Of a stretch of 16,613 bases of DNA, positions 6,747 through 13,705 are shown piece after piece (positions within the stretch are counted from its first letter, which is position 1; each line of letters opens with the position of its first letter). This stretch comes from Nitrospirota bacterium (GTDB lineage: Bacteria > Nitrospirota > Nitrospiria > Nitrospirales > NS-4). The stretch spans positions 1 through 16,613 of the forward strand of contig VBOK01000058.1 of the NCBI GenBank assembly GCA_005877565.1, given 5' to 3'. Below the pieces are notes generated by a model. The model was not told the origin of the DNA. It made no database searches and was given only the letters and a program-made list of their open reading frames with translations. Position numbers and translations under genes: made by a program.

Positions 6747-8938
6747 ATACTCCTCGTCTCCTCCTGCTGATCCCGCCGCTGACCCAGCTCAACACGCCCT
6801 ATCCCTCCACCGCGTACTTGACCCGCTTTCTCACGCGGCATGGCTATAGCGTGACGCAGGCCGATGTTGGAATCGAGATGGTCCTTGCGTTACTCTCCCG
6901 CGGCGGTCGGACGCGCGTGTTCGATCGCGTCCGTGACATGCCAGGAGACCTGCCGGGCGAAGCCGAGCAGATGCTGGCGTTGGAACAGGCCTATCTTGAC
7001 TCGATCGACGCCGTGATCGGGTTTCTCCAGGGACAGGATCCGACGCTGGCGCCGCGGATCTGTCAGGGACGTTTCCTCCCGCAAGGCCCCCGGTTTGCCC
7101 ATGCGGACGAGCAGAGCCGCGCCTTCGGAACACTCGGCACGACGGACCGTGCCCGGTATCTCGCCACGCTCTACCTGGAGGACCTGGCCGATCTGATTCA
7201 TGAAACCGTGTCGCCCCAGTTCGCGCTGAGCCGCTATGCGGAGCACGTCGGCGTCTCGGCCTCTTCGTTCGATACCGTGGCGTGTGCCCTCGCCCAGCCG
7301 CCCAGCCTGACGGACGAGATGCTGCTCGACGCCGTCTGGCGGCACGTGGAGGCGGCCGATCCGACCCTGCTCGGGCTGACGGTCCCGTTCCCTGGCAACC
7401 TCTACGGCGCGCTCCGAATTGCCCAGGCCGTGAAAGCGCGGCGTTCTGATGTGCGGATCGTGCTCGGTGGGGGTTACGTGAACACGGAACTGCGCCGTCT
7501 CCAGGAGCCGCGCCTGTTCGACTACGTGGACTACGTGACGCTGGATGACGGCGAGCGGCCCCTGCTCGGTCTCGTGGAGCACCTCGCCGGCAAGCGCGAC
7601 GAGGCTGAGTTGCGGCGGACCTTCCTGCGGTCGGAGGGGCGTGTTGTGTGGCGGGACGGGGCCCGCGATCCCGAATTCGGCATGGCCGAGATCGGCACGC
7701 CGACCTACGCCGGGCTGGCGCTGGACCGGTATCTCTCCGTGCTTGACACGCTGAACCCCATGCACCGCCTGTGGTCGGACGGGCACTGGAACAAGCTGAC
7801 GGTGGCGCACGGGTGCTATTGGAAGCAGTGTACCTTCTGTGATGTCGGCCTGGACTACATCGGACGGTATGAGGCCACGCCGAGCGCGATCCTGGCCGGC
7901 CGCGTCGAGGCGCTGATCGCTGAGACGGGGCGACGGGGGTTCCACTTCGTGGACGAGGCGGCGCCGCCGGCTGGCCTCAAGGGCCTGGCGTTATGTCTAT
8001 TGGAACGGGGCGTGGCGATCACGTGGTGGGGGAACATCCGCTTCGAGCTGGCCTTCACGCGGGACCTCTGCCGCCTGCTCGCCGCGTCTGGGTGCGTCGC
8101 CGTCACCGCAGGGCTTGAAGCGGCCGCCGATCGGCTCCTTGACGCCATGAAGAAGGGAATCACCGTCGCCCAGGCCGCGCGCGTGGCGGCGGCGTTTCAG
8201 GCCGCCGGTGTCATGGTGCACGCCTATCTCATGTACGGGTTCCCGGGCGAAACCATCGGAGAGACCGTGGAGACCCTCGAGCGCGTGCGGCAACTGTTCG
8301 CGCGCGGCCTGATCCAATCGGCGTTCTGGCACCGCTTCGTGGCGACCGCTCACAGCCCAATCGGTCTGGATCCGACAACCCACGGCATCCGCATCACAGG
8401 GCCGTCGTTCGGTGGCTTTGCGGAGAACGATCTCACCCACGACGATCCGGCCGGGAAAGCGCCAGAGTGGCTCGGCGTCGGATTGAGAGCGGCCCTCTCC
8501 TTTTACATGCGCGGGGAGGGATTGGCGGCCCATGTCCGGCAATGGTTCGACCACCCGGTCCCGCGACCGATGGTGCCGCGTCATTGGGTTGCACGCGTGC
8601 TGGAAGCAACGTCCGTTCAAGATGATCCGATGGAAGAACGTCGGGTCGTCTGGATCGGGGGCGCGCCGGTGAGTGAATCCTGTGGGCGACGACTTCGCCG
8701 TGTGATCCTTCCCAATCAGACCGAAGACATCGAGGTGCGACTCTCTTCGGAGAAGGCAGACTGGCTGCTGGACCTCATCCGATCCGCGACGCCTACACGG
8801 GAAAAGCGAGGGGAAGGATACCCCCCGCTCAGAGAAGTCCGCGAGGCATATCCGCTGGGCGGGCCGCGCGGGTTCGATGCGCTGGTCGGGTCGGCCCTGT
8901 GGCAACGGGCGCGGGCCGCGGGGCTGCTCCTCGTCTGA
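6743..8938 (+). CDS. B12-binding-type radical SAM protein with CX4CX2C cluster motif
   Basis: This is a 731-residue protein. It starts with LLLLIPPLTQLNTPYPSTAYL, the first strand/helix of a cobalamin-binding-like Rossmann fold. A long, largely helical insertion (about 50-200) follows, then the rest of the fold (DPTLLGLTVPFPGNLYGA to GGGYVNTELR, about 205-275). No DxHxxG motif is seen, so base-off cobalamin binding is not shown. The radical SAM domain begins near 350. Its cluster cysteines are C358, C363 and C366 in HGCYWKQCTFCD, giving CX4CX2C instead of the usual CX3CX2C. Later come FHFVDEAAPP, an ITWWGNIRFE segment, GLEAAADRLLDAMKKG and YLMYGFPGET. The C-terminal region of about 150 residues is unassigned. 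Substrate and reaction are unknown. Translation is coupled to rluF by ATGA; pgl starts 8 bases downstream. Confidence 0.87.
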   Translation: MNTPRLLLLIPPLTQLNTPYPSTAYLTRFLTRHGYSVTQADVGIEMVLALLSRGGRTRVFDRVRDMPGDLPGEAEQMLALEQAYLDSIDAVIGFLQGQDPTLAPRICQGRFLPQGPRFAHADEQSRAFGTLGTTDRARYLATLYLEDLADLIHETVSPQFALSRYAEHVGVSASSFDTVACALAQPPSLTDEMLLDAVWRHVEAADPTLLGLTVPFPGNLYGALRIAQAVKARRSDVRIVLGGGYVNTELRRLQEPRLFDYVDYVTLDDGERPLLGLVEHLAGKRDEAELRRTFLRSEGRVVWRDGARDPEFGMAEIGTPTYAGLALDRYLSVLDTLNPMHRLWSDGHWNKLTVAHGCYWKQCTFCDVGLDYIGRYEATPSAILAGRVEALIAETGRRGFHFVDEAAPPAGLKGLALCLLERGVAITWWGNIRFELAFTRDLCRLLAASGCVAVTAGLEAAADRLLDAMKKGITVAQAARVAAAFQAAGVMVHAYLMYGFPGETIGETVETLERVRQLFARGLIQSAFWHRFVATAHSPIGLDPTTHGIRITGPSFGGFAENDLTHDDPAGKAPEWLGVGLRAALSFYMRGEGLAAHVRQWFDHPVPRPMVPRHWVARVLEATSVQDDPMEERRVVWIGGAPVSESCGRRLRRVILPNQTEDIEVRLSSEKADWLLDLIRSATPTREKRGEGYPPLREVREAYPLGGPRGFDALVGSALWQRARAAGLLLV

Positions 8939-8946
8939 GACGGGAT

Positions 8947-9693
8947 ATGCCGATGACCGCGTGCAGAGTGGAAGTGGTGGAGGATGCAGCCGCGGTCGCG
9001 CGTGCGGCCGCCGAGCTGTTCGTGAAGCTGGCGGCGCAGGCTGCGAGCGCACGCAGACTGTTCCGTGTGTTGTTGGCCGGCGGGACGACGCCGAAAGCCT
9101 TGTATACGCTCCTGGCCTCAGCCGAGTATCGGTCGCGTGTGGACTGGGACCGTAGCGCCTTCTTCTTCGGGGATGAACGGGCCGTGCCGCCCGATCATTC
9201 GCAGAGCAACTACCGCATGGCCGATGAAGTGCTGTTTCGACCATTAGGGATTGCAGAATCATCCATACACCGGATGAAGGCGGAAGCGGAAGACTTGAAT
9301 GCCGCCGCAGCGGCGTATGAGGGCGTGCTGCGCGCGTCCTTCGGGGCGTTCCCGCGTTTTGATTTGGTGCTGCTGGGCATGGGATCGGACGGGCACACGG
9401 CCTCGTTGTTTCCAAGATCGCCGGTGCTCGAGGAACAATCGCGGTGGGTGGCGCCCGTGCTGGATGCGCCCAAGGCGCCGCCTCGGCGCCTGACGGTGAC
9501 CCTGCCGGTGTTGAACGCGGGGCACCAGGTGCTCTTCATGGTGGCAGGCCGTCAGAAAGCGCCCGCCCTTCGGGAAGTGTTGGAAGGGACGGCGCCGCCC
9601 GAGCAGTATCCAGCCAAATGTATCCAACCTGGACCTGAGCGGCTGTTCTGGCTGGTGGACGAAGCGGCCGGCGCTGAACTTCAAGGTAGGTGA
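8947..9693 (+). CDS. pgl: 6-phosphogluconolactonase
   Basis: This 248-residue protein belongs to the DevB/Pgl type of the NagB fold. Signature motifs are LLAGGTTPKALY (phosphate loop), FFFGDERAVPPDHSQSNYRM, and the strongly conserved LLGMGSDGHTASLFP, followed by RLTVTLPVLN. It hydrolyses 6-phosphogluconolactone in the oxidative pentose phosphate pathway. The ATG at 8947 is preferred: it lies after the stop of the radical SAM gene and just before VEVVEDAAAVA. An ATG two codons later is also possible, and the open frame further upstream overlaps the previous gene. No zwf or gnd gene is next to it in the window. Confidence 0.94.
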   Translation: MPMTACRVEVVEDAAAVARAAAELFVKLAAQAASARRLFRVLLAGGTTPKALYTLLASAEYRSRVDWDRSAFFFGDERAVPPDHSQSNYRMADEVLFRPLGIAESSIHRMKAEAEDLNAAAAAYEGVLRASFGAFPRFDLVLLGMGSDGHTASLFPRSPVLEEQSRWVAPVLDAPKAPPRRLTVTLPVLNAGHQVLFMVAGRQKAPALREVLEGTAPPEQYPAKCIQPGPERLFWLVDEAAGAELQGR

Positions 9694-10070
9694 GCTGTGA
9701 AGACTGACTTCTAGGCGGGGGGTAGCCCCCAACCGACGTCGCCCGTTCCTCTTATAAGACCGTCACTACCACCTCCAACCGTAGGGTGTCAGAGAATTTG
9801 ACATCTGGGACTCATGAAACCGAAAGGTGAAAGATCAAGAACAACCAACTTGGTCTTAAATACACACAAGAGATCGCTTCGCGTACCCTCAGATTGCCTA
9901 CCGAGCTGACAGAAACGGTTACACTCCCTTCTGCAGTTTCGAAATGAAATAGATAAAAATACGCGTTATCAATGGATTACACCATTGAACAAATCTGGCA
10001 GCGAATCTGCTTTATCTTTTAAAACCAGCAACAAATCTGAAAAGTAGCGAGTAGATCGAAGAGGAATAAA
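9694..10070 (+). other. AT-richer intergenic region without a recognisable gene
   Basis: No credible gene is seen on either strand. GC content falls clearly compared with the flanking genes upstream. It holds a short GC hairpin (9717-9730), a small inverted repeat TGTCA/TGACA (9787-9803), a sigma-54-like promoter (9996-10011) and a direct repeat AACAAATCTG (9988-9997 and 10030-10039). The last 60 bases are the leader of the PEP-CTERM gene, with AGAGGA just before its ATG. Confidence 0.6.
9996..10011 (+). promoter_or_regulatory. Sigma-54-like promoter upstream of the PEP-CTERM gene
   Basis: TGGCAGCGAATCTGCT keeps the invariant GG (-24) and GC (-12) elements with the correct 10-base gap between them and matches about 9 of 12 informative positions of the consensus TGGCACG-N4-TTGCW. 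The start of transcription would be near 10022, about 50 bases before the ATG. Sigma-54 control is known for PEP-CTERM genes in organisms with the PrsK/PrsR system (established for the family, not shown here). Confidence 0.45.
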
Positions 10071-10919
10071 ATGCGTCAACGCTGTAAGTACACAATCATT
10101 CGAGCTGTTGTTGCAGTAGCTGTAGCGTCGGCCAGAAAACGCCTCTACTCAACAATCTTGGCTGGAGCGTTGGCTTGGGTAGGAGTAGCCGGGCCGGTCC
10201 CTTCGGCAGCGGTTACGTTTGATTTCGATAGTGTCACCCCTAACTCTACTAAATCCACAGATATCACCAACATTCAGAATTATATGAATAGTGTCTTCGC
10301 CGGCTCGAATTCTGTTACTCTGAACACGGGGACCAAGTCGATACGAGGTACGCCAGATGGACATCCCACTGCGGGCTACCCTTACCTTGGCAATACGGAT
10401 GGCGCCCCAAGTTGGAACAGCCCAATTACGACATATCCGTCGACACACAGCAATGACACGTACCTCATCAACGACTGGCAAAACGCCTCTGCAAACATGA
10501 ATGATCGCATTGCCATGACGTTCGCCAAGCCAATCTCATCGGTTGCCTTTGATTGGGAAATTTTTCCTCAGACTAACATGGGTGCGGATATTGATGTTTA
10601 TGCTATTGGAGTCGGCTTTAGCGTGGACATTTTGAGCGAGACCCTTCCGTTTTGCTCGACAAATTGCTTGACACCACCACCACCAACCCCCAACGTACAG
10701 ACAGGGGACCTTGGACATTTCAACACGTACTATTTCGACTCCTCTCACGGGTGGAACTACGGACCGGTGACCCAACTGCAATTCGTCGATTGGACTACTG
10801 CGCCTGTCGGAATCGATAATCTTCAGGTGGGCACTCCTGTTCCAGAGCCTGGGACAGTTCTCCTCTTAGGCTCCGGTCTGGCCGGGCTGGTCACCTGGCG
10901 ACGAATGAAGAAAGTCTAG
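10071..10919 (+). CDS. PEP-CTERM sorting-domain surface protein
   Basis: This is a 282-residue exported protein. The N-terminus has two hydrophobic stretches (about 8-20 and 27-40), with likely cleavage near PSAA-VTF (about 47), so the signal region is unusually long. The body is rich in Thr, Ser, Asn and Gly, with NDTYLINDWQN and a Pro run (TPPPPTP), and has no enzyme motif I know. The C-terminus has the exosortase-recognised signal: PVPEPGTVLLLGSGLAGL, then a short basic tail with WRRMKK. Such proteins are processed by an exosortase (EpsH/XrtA-like, not in this window) and linked to exopolysaccharide export or surface display. The start has AGAGGA at good spacing. Base composition is lower in GC than its neighbours. 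It converges with the TPR gene, 55 bases apart. Confidence 0.87.
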   Translation: MRQRCKYTIIRAVVAVAVASARKRLYSTILAGALAWVGVAGPVPSAAVTFDFDSVTPNSTKSTDITNIQNYMNSVFAGSNSVTLNTGTKSIRGTPDGHPTAGYPYLGNTDGAPSWNSPITTYPSTHSNDTYLINDWQNASANMNDRIAMTFAKPISSVAFDWEIFPQTNMGADIDVYAIGVGFSVDILSETLPFCSTNCLTPPPPTPNVQTGDLGHFNTYYFDSSHGWNYGPVTQLQFVDWTTAPVGIDNLQVGTPVPEPGTVLLLGSGLAGLVTWRRMKKV

Positions 10920-10974
10920 AGAACGTCGGTGAAAAGAATTATGGACTCGCCTCATGTATTGGGTGCGGCTCTTT

Positions 10975-12045
10975 TTAGGACCCTTGCTTGCTCCGGATGG
11001 CCTTGGCCCGCACCGCGAGTCGTTCAGCCTCCTCGGGGCTTTCCATCACCCCCAGCAACGCCGCATAGCTTTCCAACGTGTCGGCTACCTTGGGATGTTC
11101 TGGTCCCAGGCTCTTCTCCCGGATTGCCAGCGCTCGCTTGAAGAGAGACTCTGCTTCGGCGTGTTTCCCCTGGTGGTTGTACAGAATCGCCAGGTTGTTC
11201 AGACTTGTGGCCACGTCCGGGTGCTCAGGACCGAGACGTTTCTCGCGGATCGCCAGCGCGCGCTCATGCAGACCTTCTGCTTCTTTGTACCACCCCACGA
11301 CGAAATAGAGGTTTGCCAGGGTGTTCAGGCTTACAGCCACATCCGGGTGCTCAGGCCCAAGGTGTTTCTCGCGGATCGCCAGCGCGCGCCGGCAGAGATC
11401 TTCTGCCTCTGCATACCGCTTTTGGGCCTTGTAGAGCACTGCCAAGTTGTTCAGGGTATCGGCCATGTCCAGATGATCGGGCCCCAGCGCCTTTTCTTGA
11501 ATGGCAAGCGCCCGCGCGTACAGGCGTTCAGCCATGTCATACTTCCTCTGGCTCTTGTACACGATGGCCAGGTTGCTCAGGGTGTCGGCCACATCCGGAT
11601 GTTCAGGCCCCAGAGCTTTCTCCTGAATGGCGAGCGCCCGTGTGAAGAGACGCTCGGCCGCCTCGTCCTTCCCGTGATCGGCATTCAGGGTGGCCCAGCT
11701 CTTCAGGGTCTCGGCGACGGCCGGATGCTCCCGACCCAACATTCGCTCTTGGGCGACGAGCGCCTGCCCGAAGAGGCGCTCCGACGCCTCGGGCTTCCCT
11801 TCTGCGAGGTACAGCGCTGCCAACGCGGCAATACTGCCGGTCACACGAGTGCCCGGGGCGCCGGCCGCCTCCTTGAGGGCAGCGAAATAGTGCTGTTCCG
11901 CTTCATCAAAGTGGCGTTCCTTCACGGCTCGCTTGCCGCTGTCCACGTGCCACTCCGACAGCAACACGTTCTGCGCGGCGACTTCCGACATCCAGAACAA
12001 CAGCACGCAGGCGCCCAAGATGGCTGTGAGTCTTTTGTCCCTCAC
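10975..12045 (-). CDS. Secreted kinesin-light-chain-like TPR repeat protein
   Basis: This is a 356-residue protein. The N-terminus has a signal-peptide-like hydrophobic segment (about 6-24, ending VAA-QN). A degenerate TPR (about 35-66) is followed by seven 42-residue units (67-108, 109-150, 151-192, 193-234, 235-276, 277-318, 319-356; the last one is diverged). The consensus of each unit is ADTLNNLAVLYKAQ...YAEAE.L..RALAIREK.LGPEHPDV, the TPR_10/TPR_12 kinesin-light-chain type. TPR arrays bind protein partners; none is known here. The predicted start is a GTG at 12045 and no good ribosome site is seen, so the start is uncertain. Confidence 0.88.
   Translation of the reverse strand: MRDKRLTAILGACVLLFWMSEVAAQNVLLSEWHVDSGKRAVKERHFDEAEQHYFAALKEAAGAPGTRVTGSIAALAALYLAEGKPEASERLFGQALVAQERMLGREHPAVAETLKSWATLNADHGKDEAAERLFTRALAIQEKALGPEHPDVADTLSNLAIVYKSQRKYDMAERLYARALAIQEKALGPDHLDMADTLNNLAVLYKAQKRYAEAEDLCRRALAIREKHLGPEHPDVAVSLNTLANLYFVVGWYKEAEGLHERALAIREKRLGPEHPDVATSLNNLAILYNHQGKHAEAESLFKRALAIREKSLGPEHPKVADTLESYAALLGVMESPEEAERLAVRAKAIRSKQGS
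10978..11847 (-). repeat. 126-base tandem repeat array coding for TPR units
   Basis: Seven 126-base units encode 42-residue TPR repeats. Neighbouring units share long exact stretches: 26 identical bases occur at 11238-11263 and again at 11364-11389, exactly 126 apart. This indicates recent duplication or gene conversion among units and makes the copy number likely to vary between strains. Confidence 0.8.
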
Positions 12046-12155
12046 CGTAATGCTGATACCTGTCCCTCGATGGTGTTCCTGACTACGCTACCACAGAACC
12101 CAAGCAAGTGCGATGCCAAGGCCTGAGGTAGTTTGATGAAACCTGTCAAAGCATG

Positions 12156-12863
12156 TCAGAAAAGAGATTCTTCCCTGATCTCCCGTAACAGCTTCTTTGG
12201 GATTGGCGGTGAGGGGAAGTTGGGGTTGCCCATCCAGGTGGGGCGACTGTCGTAGTAGTTGACGGGCGCGTCTGGGTCGGCGCCGCGAAAGGCCTTGTAG
12301 CGCCGCAACACCTGCTCGTAGCGTCGCTTCGACATGTAATACTTCTTGTGTGGCATCTTGAGGAGATACTGTTCGACCTTCCAGACGTTCCTCGGTGAGA
12401 ACCGCCAGTCGTAGTCGCCGAGGGCATACAGGTTCCCCACGCCGTACCCGGTCAGCCGGCCGGTGAAATCCACGTAGGGCTCCACATACGTGAGCACCAG
12501 GTCACGGACTGTCCGGAAGACCGGCTTGCGCCCGTGCAGGCCCGCTTCGCGCGAGCGGGCGATGGCCCCCCAGCGCCCGTTCTGCTTGAAGAGATACAGG
12601 ACGTGGTCGAGCTTGTCCACCGACTCGAGGCTCAGCAAGAGCGGAGGGTAGCCGCGCTGCTCCAGGATCACTGCGGCCGTGATGGCCGCTTCCAGGCAGT
12701 GGGCGGTGCCCGTGGCGATCACGCCCCGGAACGAGCGGAGCGTCTCTTTGGGTTTTTCCCAGTTATAGGGGAGTGAATCAATAAGGCGTTGAACGTGCTG
12801 TGGGGTCCGGTGCTTCTGGATCACCGCCCATTCTTTGCGGGTGAAGGCGGATGGAGGGGGCAC
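12156..12863 (-). CDS. Transglutaminase-like (Cys-His) family protein
   Basis: This is a 235-residue protein. The centre carries a pattern I associate with transglutaminase-like or papain-like folds: YNWEKPKETLRSFRGV, then TAHCLEAAITAAVILEQRG with a candidate nucleophile C56, PPLLLSLE, and LDHVLYLF with H87, followed by GRWGAIARSREAGLHGRKPVF. No signal peptide or membrane segment is evident, so it may be cytoplasmic. The C-terminal 85 residues are basic and aromatic (RYEQVLRRYKAF). The frame is open back to a GTG at 12923 that would overlap the cytochrome gene by 31 bases. I prefer the GTG at 12863, 30 bases after the cytochrome stop, though no clear ribosome site exists for either. It is last in a three-gene minus-strand cluster. 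Family assignment is by motif only. Confidence 0.68.
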   Translation of the reverse strand: MPPPSAFTRKEWAVIQKHRTPQHVQRLIDSLPYNWEKPKETLRSFRGVIATGTAHCLEAAITAAVILEQRGYPPLLLSLESVDKLDHVLYLFKQNGRWGAIARSREAGLHGRKPVFRTVRDLVLTYVEPYVDFTGRLTGYGVGNLYALGDYDWRFSPRNVWKVEQYLLKMPHKKYYMSKRRYEQVLRRYKAFRGADPDAPVNYYDSRPTWMGNPNFPSPPIPKKLLREIREESLF

Positions 12864-12892
12864 CCCGTGACGGGCGTGAACGCGGCGCGCTG

Positions 12893-13258
12893 CTAGAAGA
12901 TGCCGGCCTGCTTTTGGAGCCACCGGATGTACGCGATGATCTGGGTGAGATCGTCCCGGTTGATGCCCGGAATCTTCGGCATGTCGCCGAACGTCCAGTG
13001 ATGGGCACGCACGCCCATTTCAGGTGCGCGATAGAAGGCGCTATCTGCATGATGGTTGGGTTCGTAGATCTTATCGAGGAACGGAGGACCGACTGGGGTC
13101 CCCTTGGCGCCGATGCCGTGGCACGCCGCGCAACGGCTGTTGAAGAGTGCCTCTCCTTTGCTGAGGTCGGGGGGCGGCTTGACGGCTGGCGTATCGGCGG
13201 CCGCCGCGTAGGACACAGCCAAGCACAGGGCGAGTGCGACCGCGGCAGGGAGAGTCAT
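12893..13258 (-). CDS. Small periplasmic c-type cytochrome
   Basis: This 121-residue protein has a signal peptide (ALALCLAVSYAAA, about 7-20) and a single class I cytochrome c domain. The haem-binding motif CAACH is at 43-47 (RCAACHGIGAKGTPVGPPF) and the probable axial Met is M93 in FGDMPKIPG. The C-terminal helix DDLTQIIAYIRWLQKQ is typical. It should carry electrons in the periplasm. The ATG at 13258 overlaps the stop of the previous gene (ATGA), so it is translationally coupled to the unknown 105-residue protein. The frame is open further upstream but that part lacks homology and overlaps the neighbour. Redox partner unknown. Confidence 0.92.
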   Translation of the reverse strand: MTLPAAVALALCLAVSYAAAADTPAVKPPPDLSKGEALFNSRCAACHGIGAKGTPVGPPFLDKIYEPNHHADSAFYRAPEMGVRAHHWTFGDMPKIPGINRDDLTQIIAYIRWLQKQAGIF

Positions 13259-13572
13259 TGGGCGCTCTCTGTGGCAACCCAGAAGCGGTAGCGGATCGCG
13301 GGATTCTGATTGTTCTCGGCATTGGGATTGTCGTACAGGCAGCGGTCCACCGTGTGGATCTCTTCGTCCGTGAACTCGATGGTCACCGGCTCTTTCCAGA
13401 ACTGGTGAAGGGTGAAGTAATCCGACGAGTCCGGCTTCTTCTTCAGTTCCCCCTGCATCAGTTGGAACGCGGCACTGTCCGTTCCGGGAATGTTCTTGTG
13501 GTTGCGCTCGATGCACCACTTGAGCACCTCGGCGATCCCGTACCGGGTCAGTGTGACCTTGTGCGTCGCCAT
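13255..13572 (-). CDS. Unknown 105-residue protein coupled to cytochrome c
   Basis: I do not recognise it. It is soluble, without signal peptide, rich in charged and aromatic residues (VLKWCIERNHKNIPGTD, DYFTLHQFWKEPVTIEFTDE, AIRYRFWVATESAQ), and has two Cys (in LKWCIE and DRCLYD). The ATG at 13572 has an excellent ribosome site (GGGGAGG, six bases before). Its stop overlaps the cytochrome c start (ATGA), so the two are probably made together. It is the first gene of a minus-strand unit that diverges from the rhodanese/OPT unit. Confidence 0.8.
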   Translation of the reverse strand: MATHKVTLTRYGIAEVLKWCIERNHKNIPGTDSAAFQLMQGELKKKPDSSDYFTLHQFWKEPVTIEFTDEEIHTVDRCLYDNPNAENNQNPAIRYRFWVATESAQ

Positions 13573-13601
13573 GCGGTCCTCCCCGGAAAACCGCGTCAGT
13601 C

Positions 13602-13659
13602 TACCCGAACCATTCGATGATTGACAAGCCCATTTTGCCTTCCATCGAATCTTCGGGTA
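13602..13659. repeat. Long imperfect inverted repeat in a divergent promoter region
   Basis: The left arm TACCCGAA-cc-ATTCGATG (13602-13619) and the right arm CATCGAAT-c-TTCGGGTA (13643-13659) are reverse complements except for one base in the middle of each arm. The 23-base centre contains a TTGACA. It lies between the divergent starts at 13572 and 13706, so a shared operator for a dimeric regulator is the simplest reading. Confidence 0.7.
13621..13650 (+). promoter_or_regulatory. Candidate sigma-70 promoter of the rhodanese-OPT unit
   Basis: TTGACA (13621-13626) is followed after 18 bases by TCGAAT (13645-13650), which keeps the last AAT of the -10. The -35 sits in the loop and the -10 in the right arm of the inverted repeat, so a protein bound there would block or position RNA polymerase. 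The leader to the ATG at 13706 would be about 50 bases. Confidence 0.4.
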
Positions 13660-13705
13660 AGCTCAAGTTCACATGGACTTGTGGTATTGAATACGTGAGG
13701 GAACG

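Noticed and set aside
7997..9415. 472-residue minus-strand open frame opposite the radical SAM and pgl genes
   Set aside because: It spans two well-supported genes and has no recognisable motifs.
9717..9730. GGGGG/CCCCC hairpin after pgl
   Set aside because: The stem is only five base pairs and no T-run follows, so it is not supported as an intrinsic terminator.
10954..12126. Long plus-strand open frame opposite the TPR gene
   Set aside because: It is the antisense shadow of the repeat array; the minus strand gives a clean TPR protein with a signal peptide.
12156..12178. Ten-pair hairpin (with two G-U pairs) at the end of the transglutaminase-like gene
   Set aside because: It overlaps the stop codon but no U-tract follows on the minus strand; it may be chance from AT-rich end codons.
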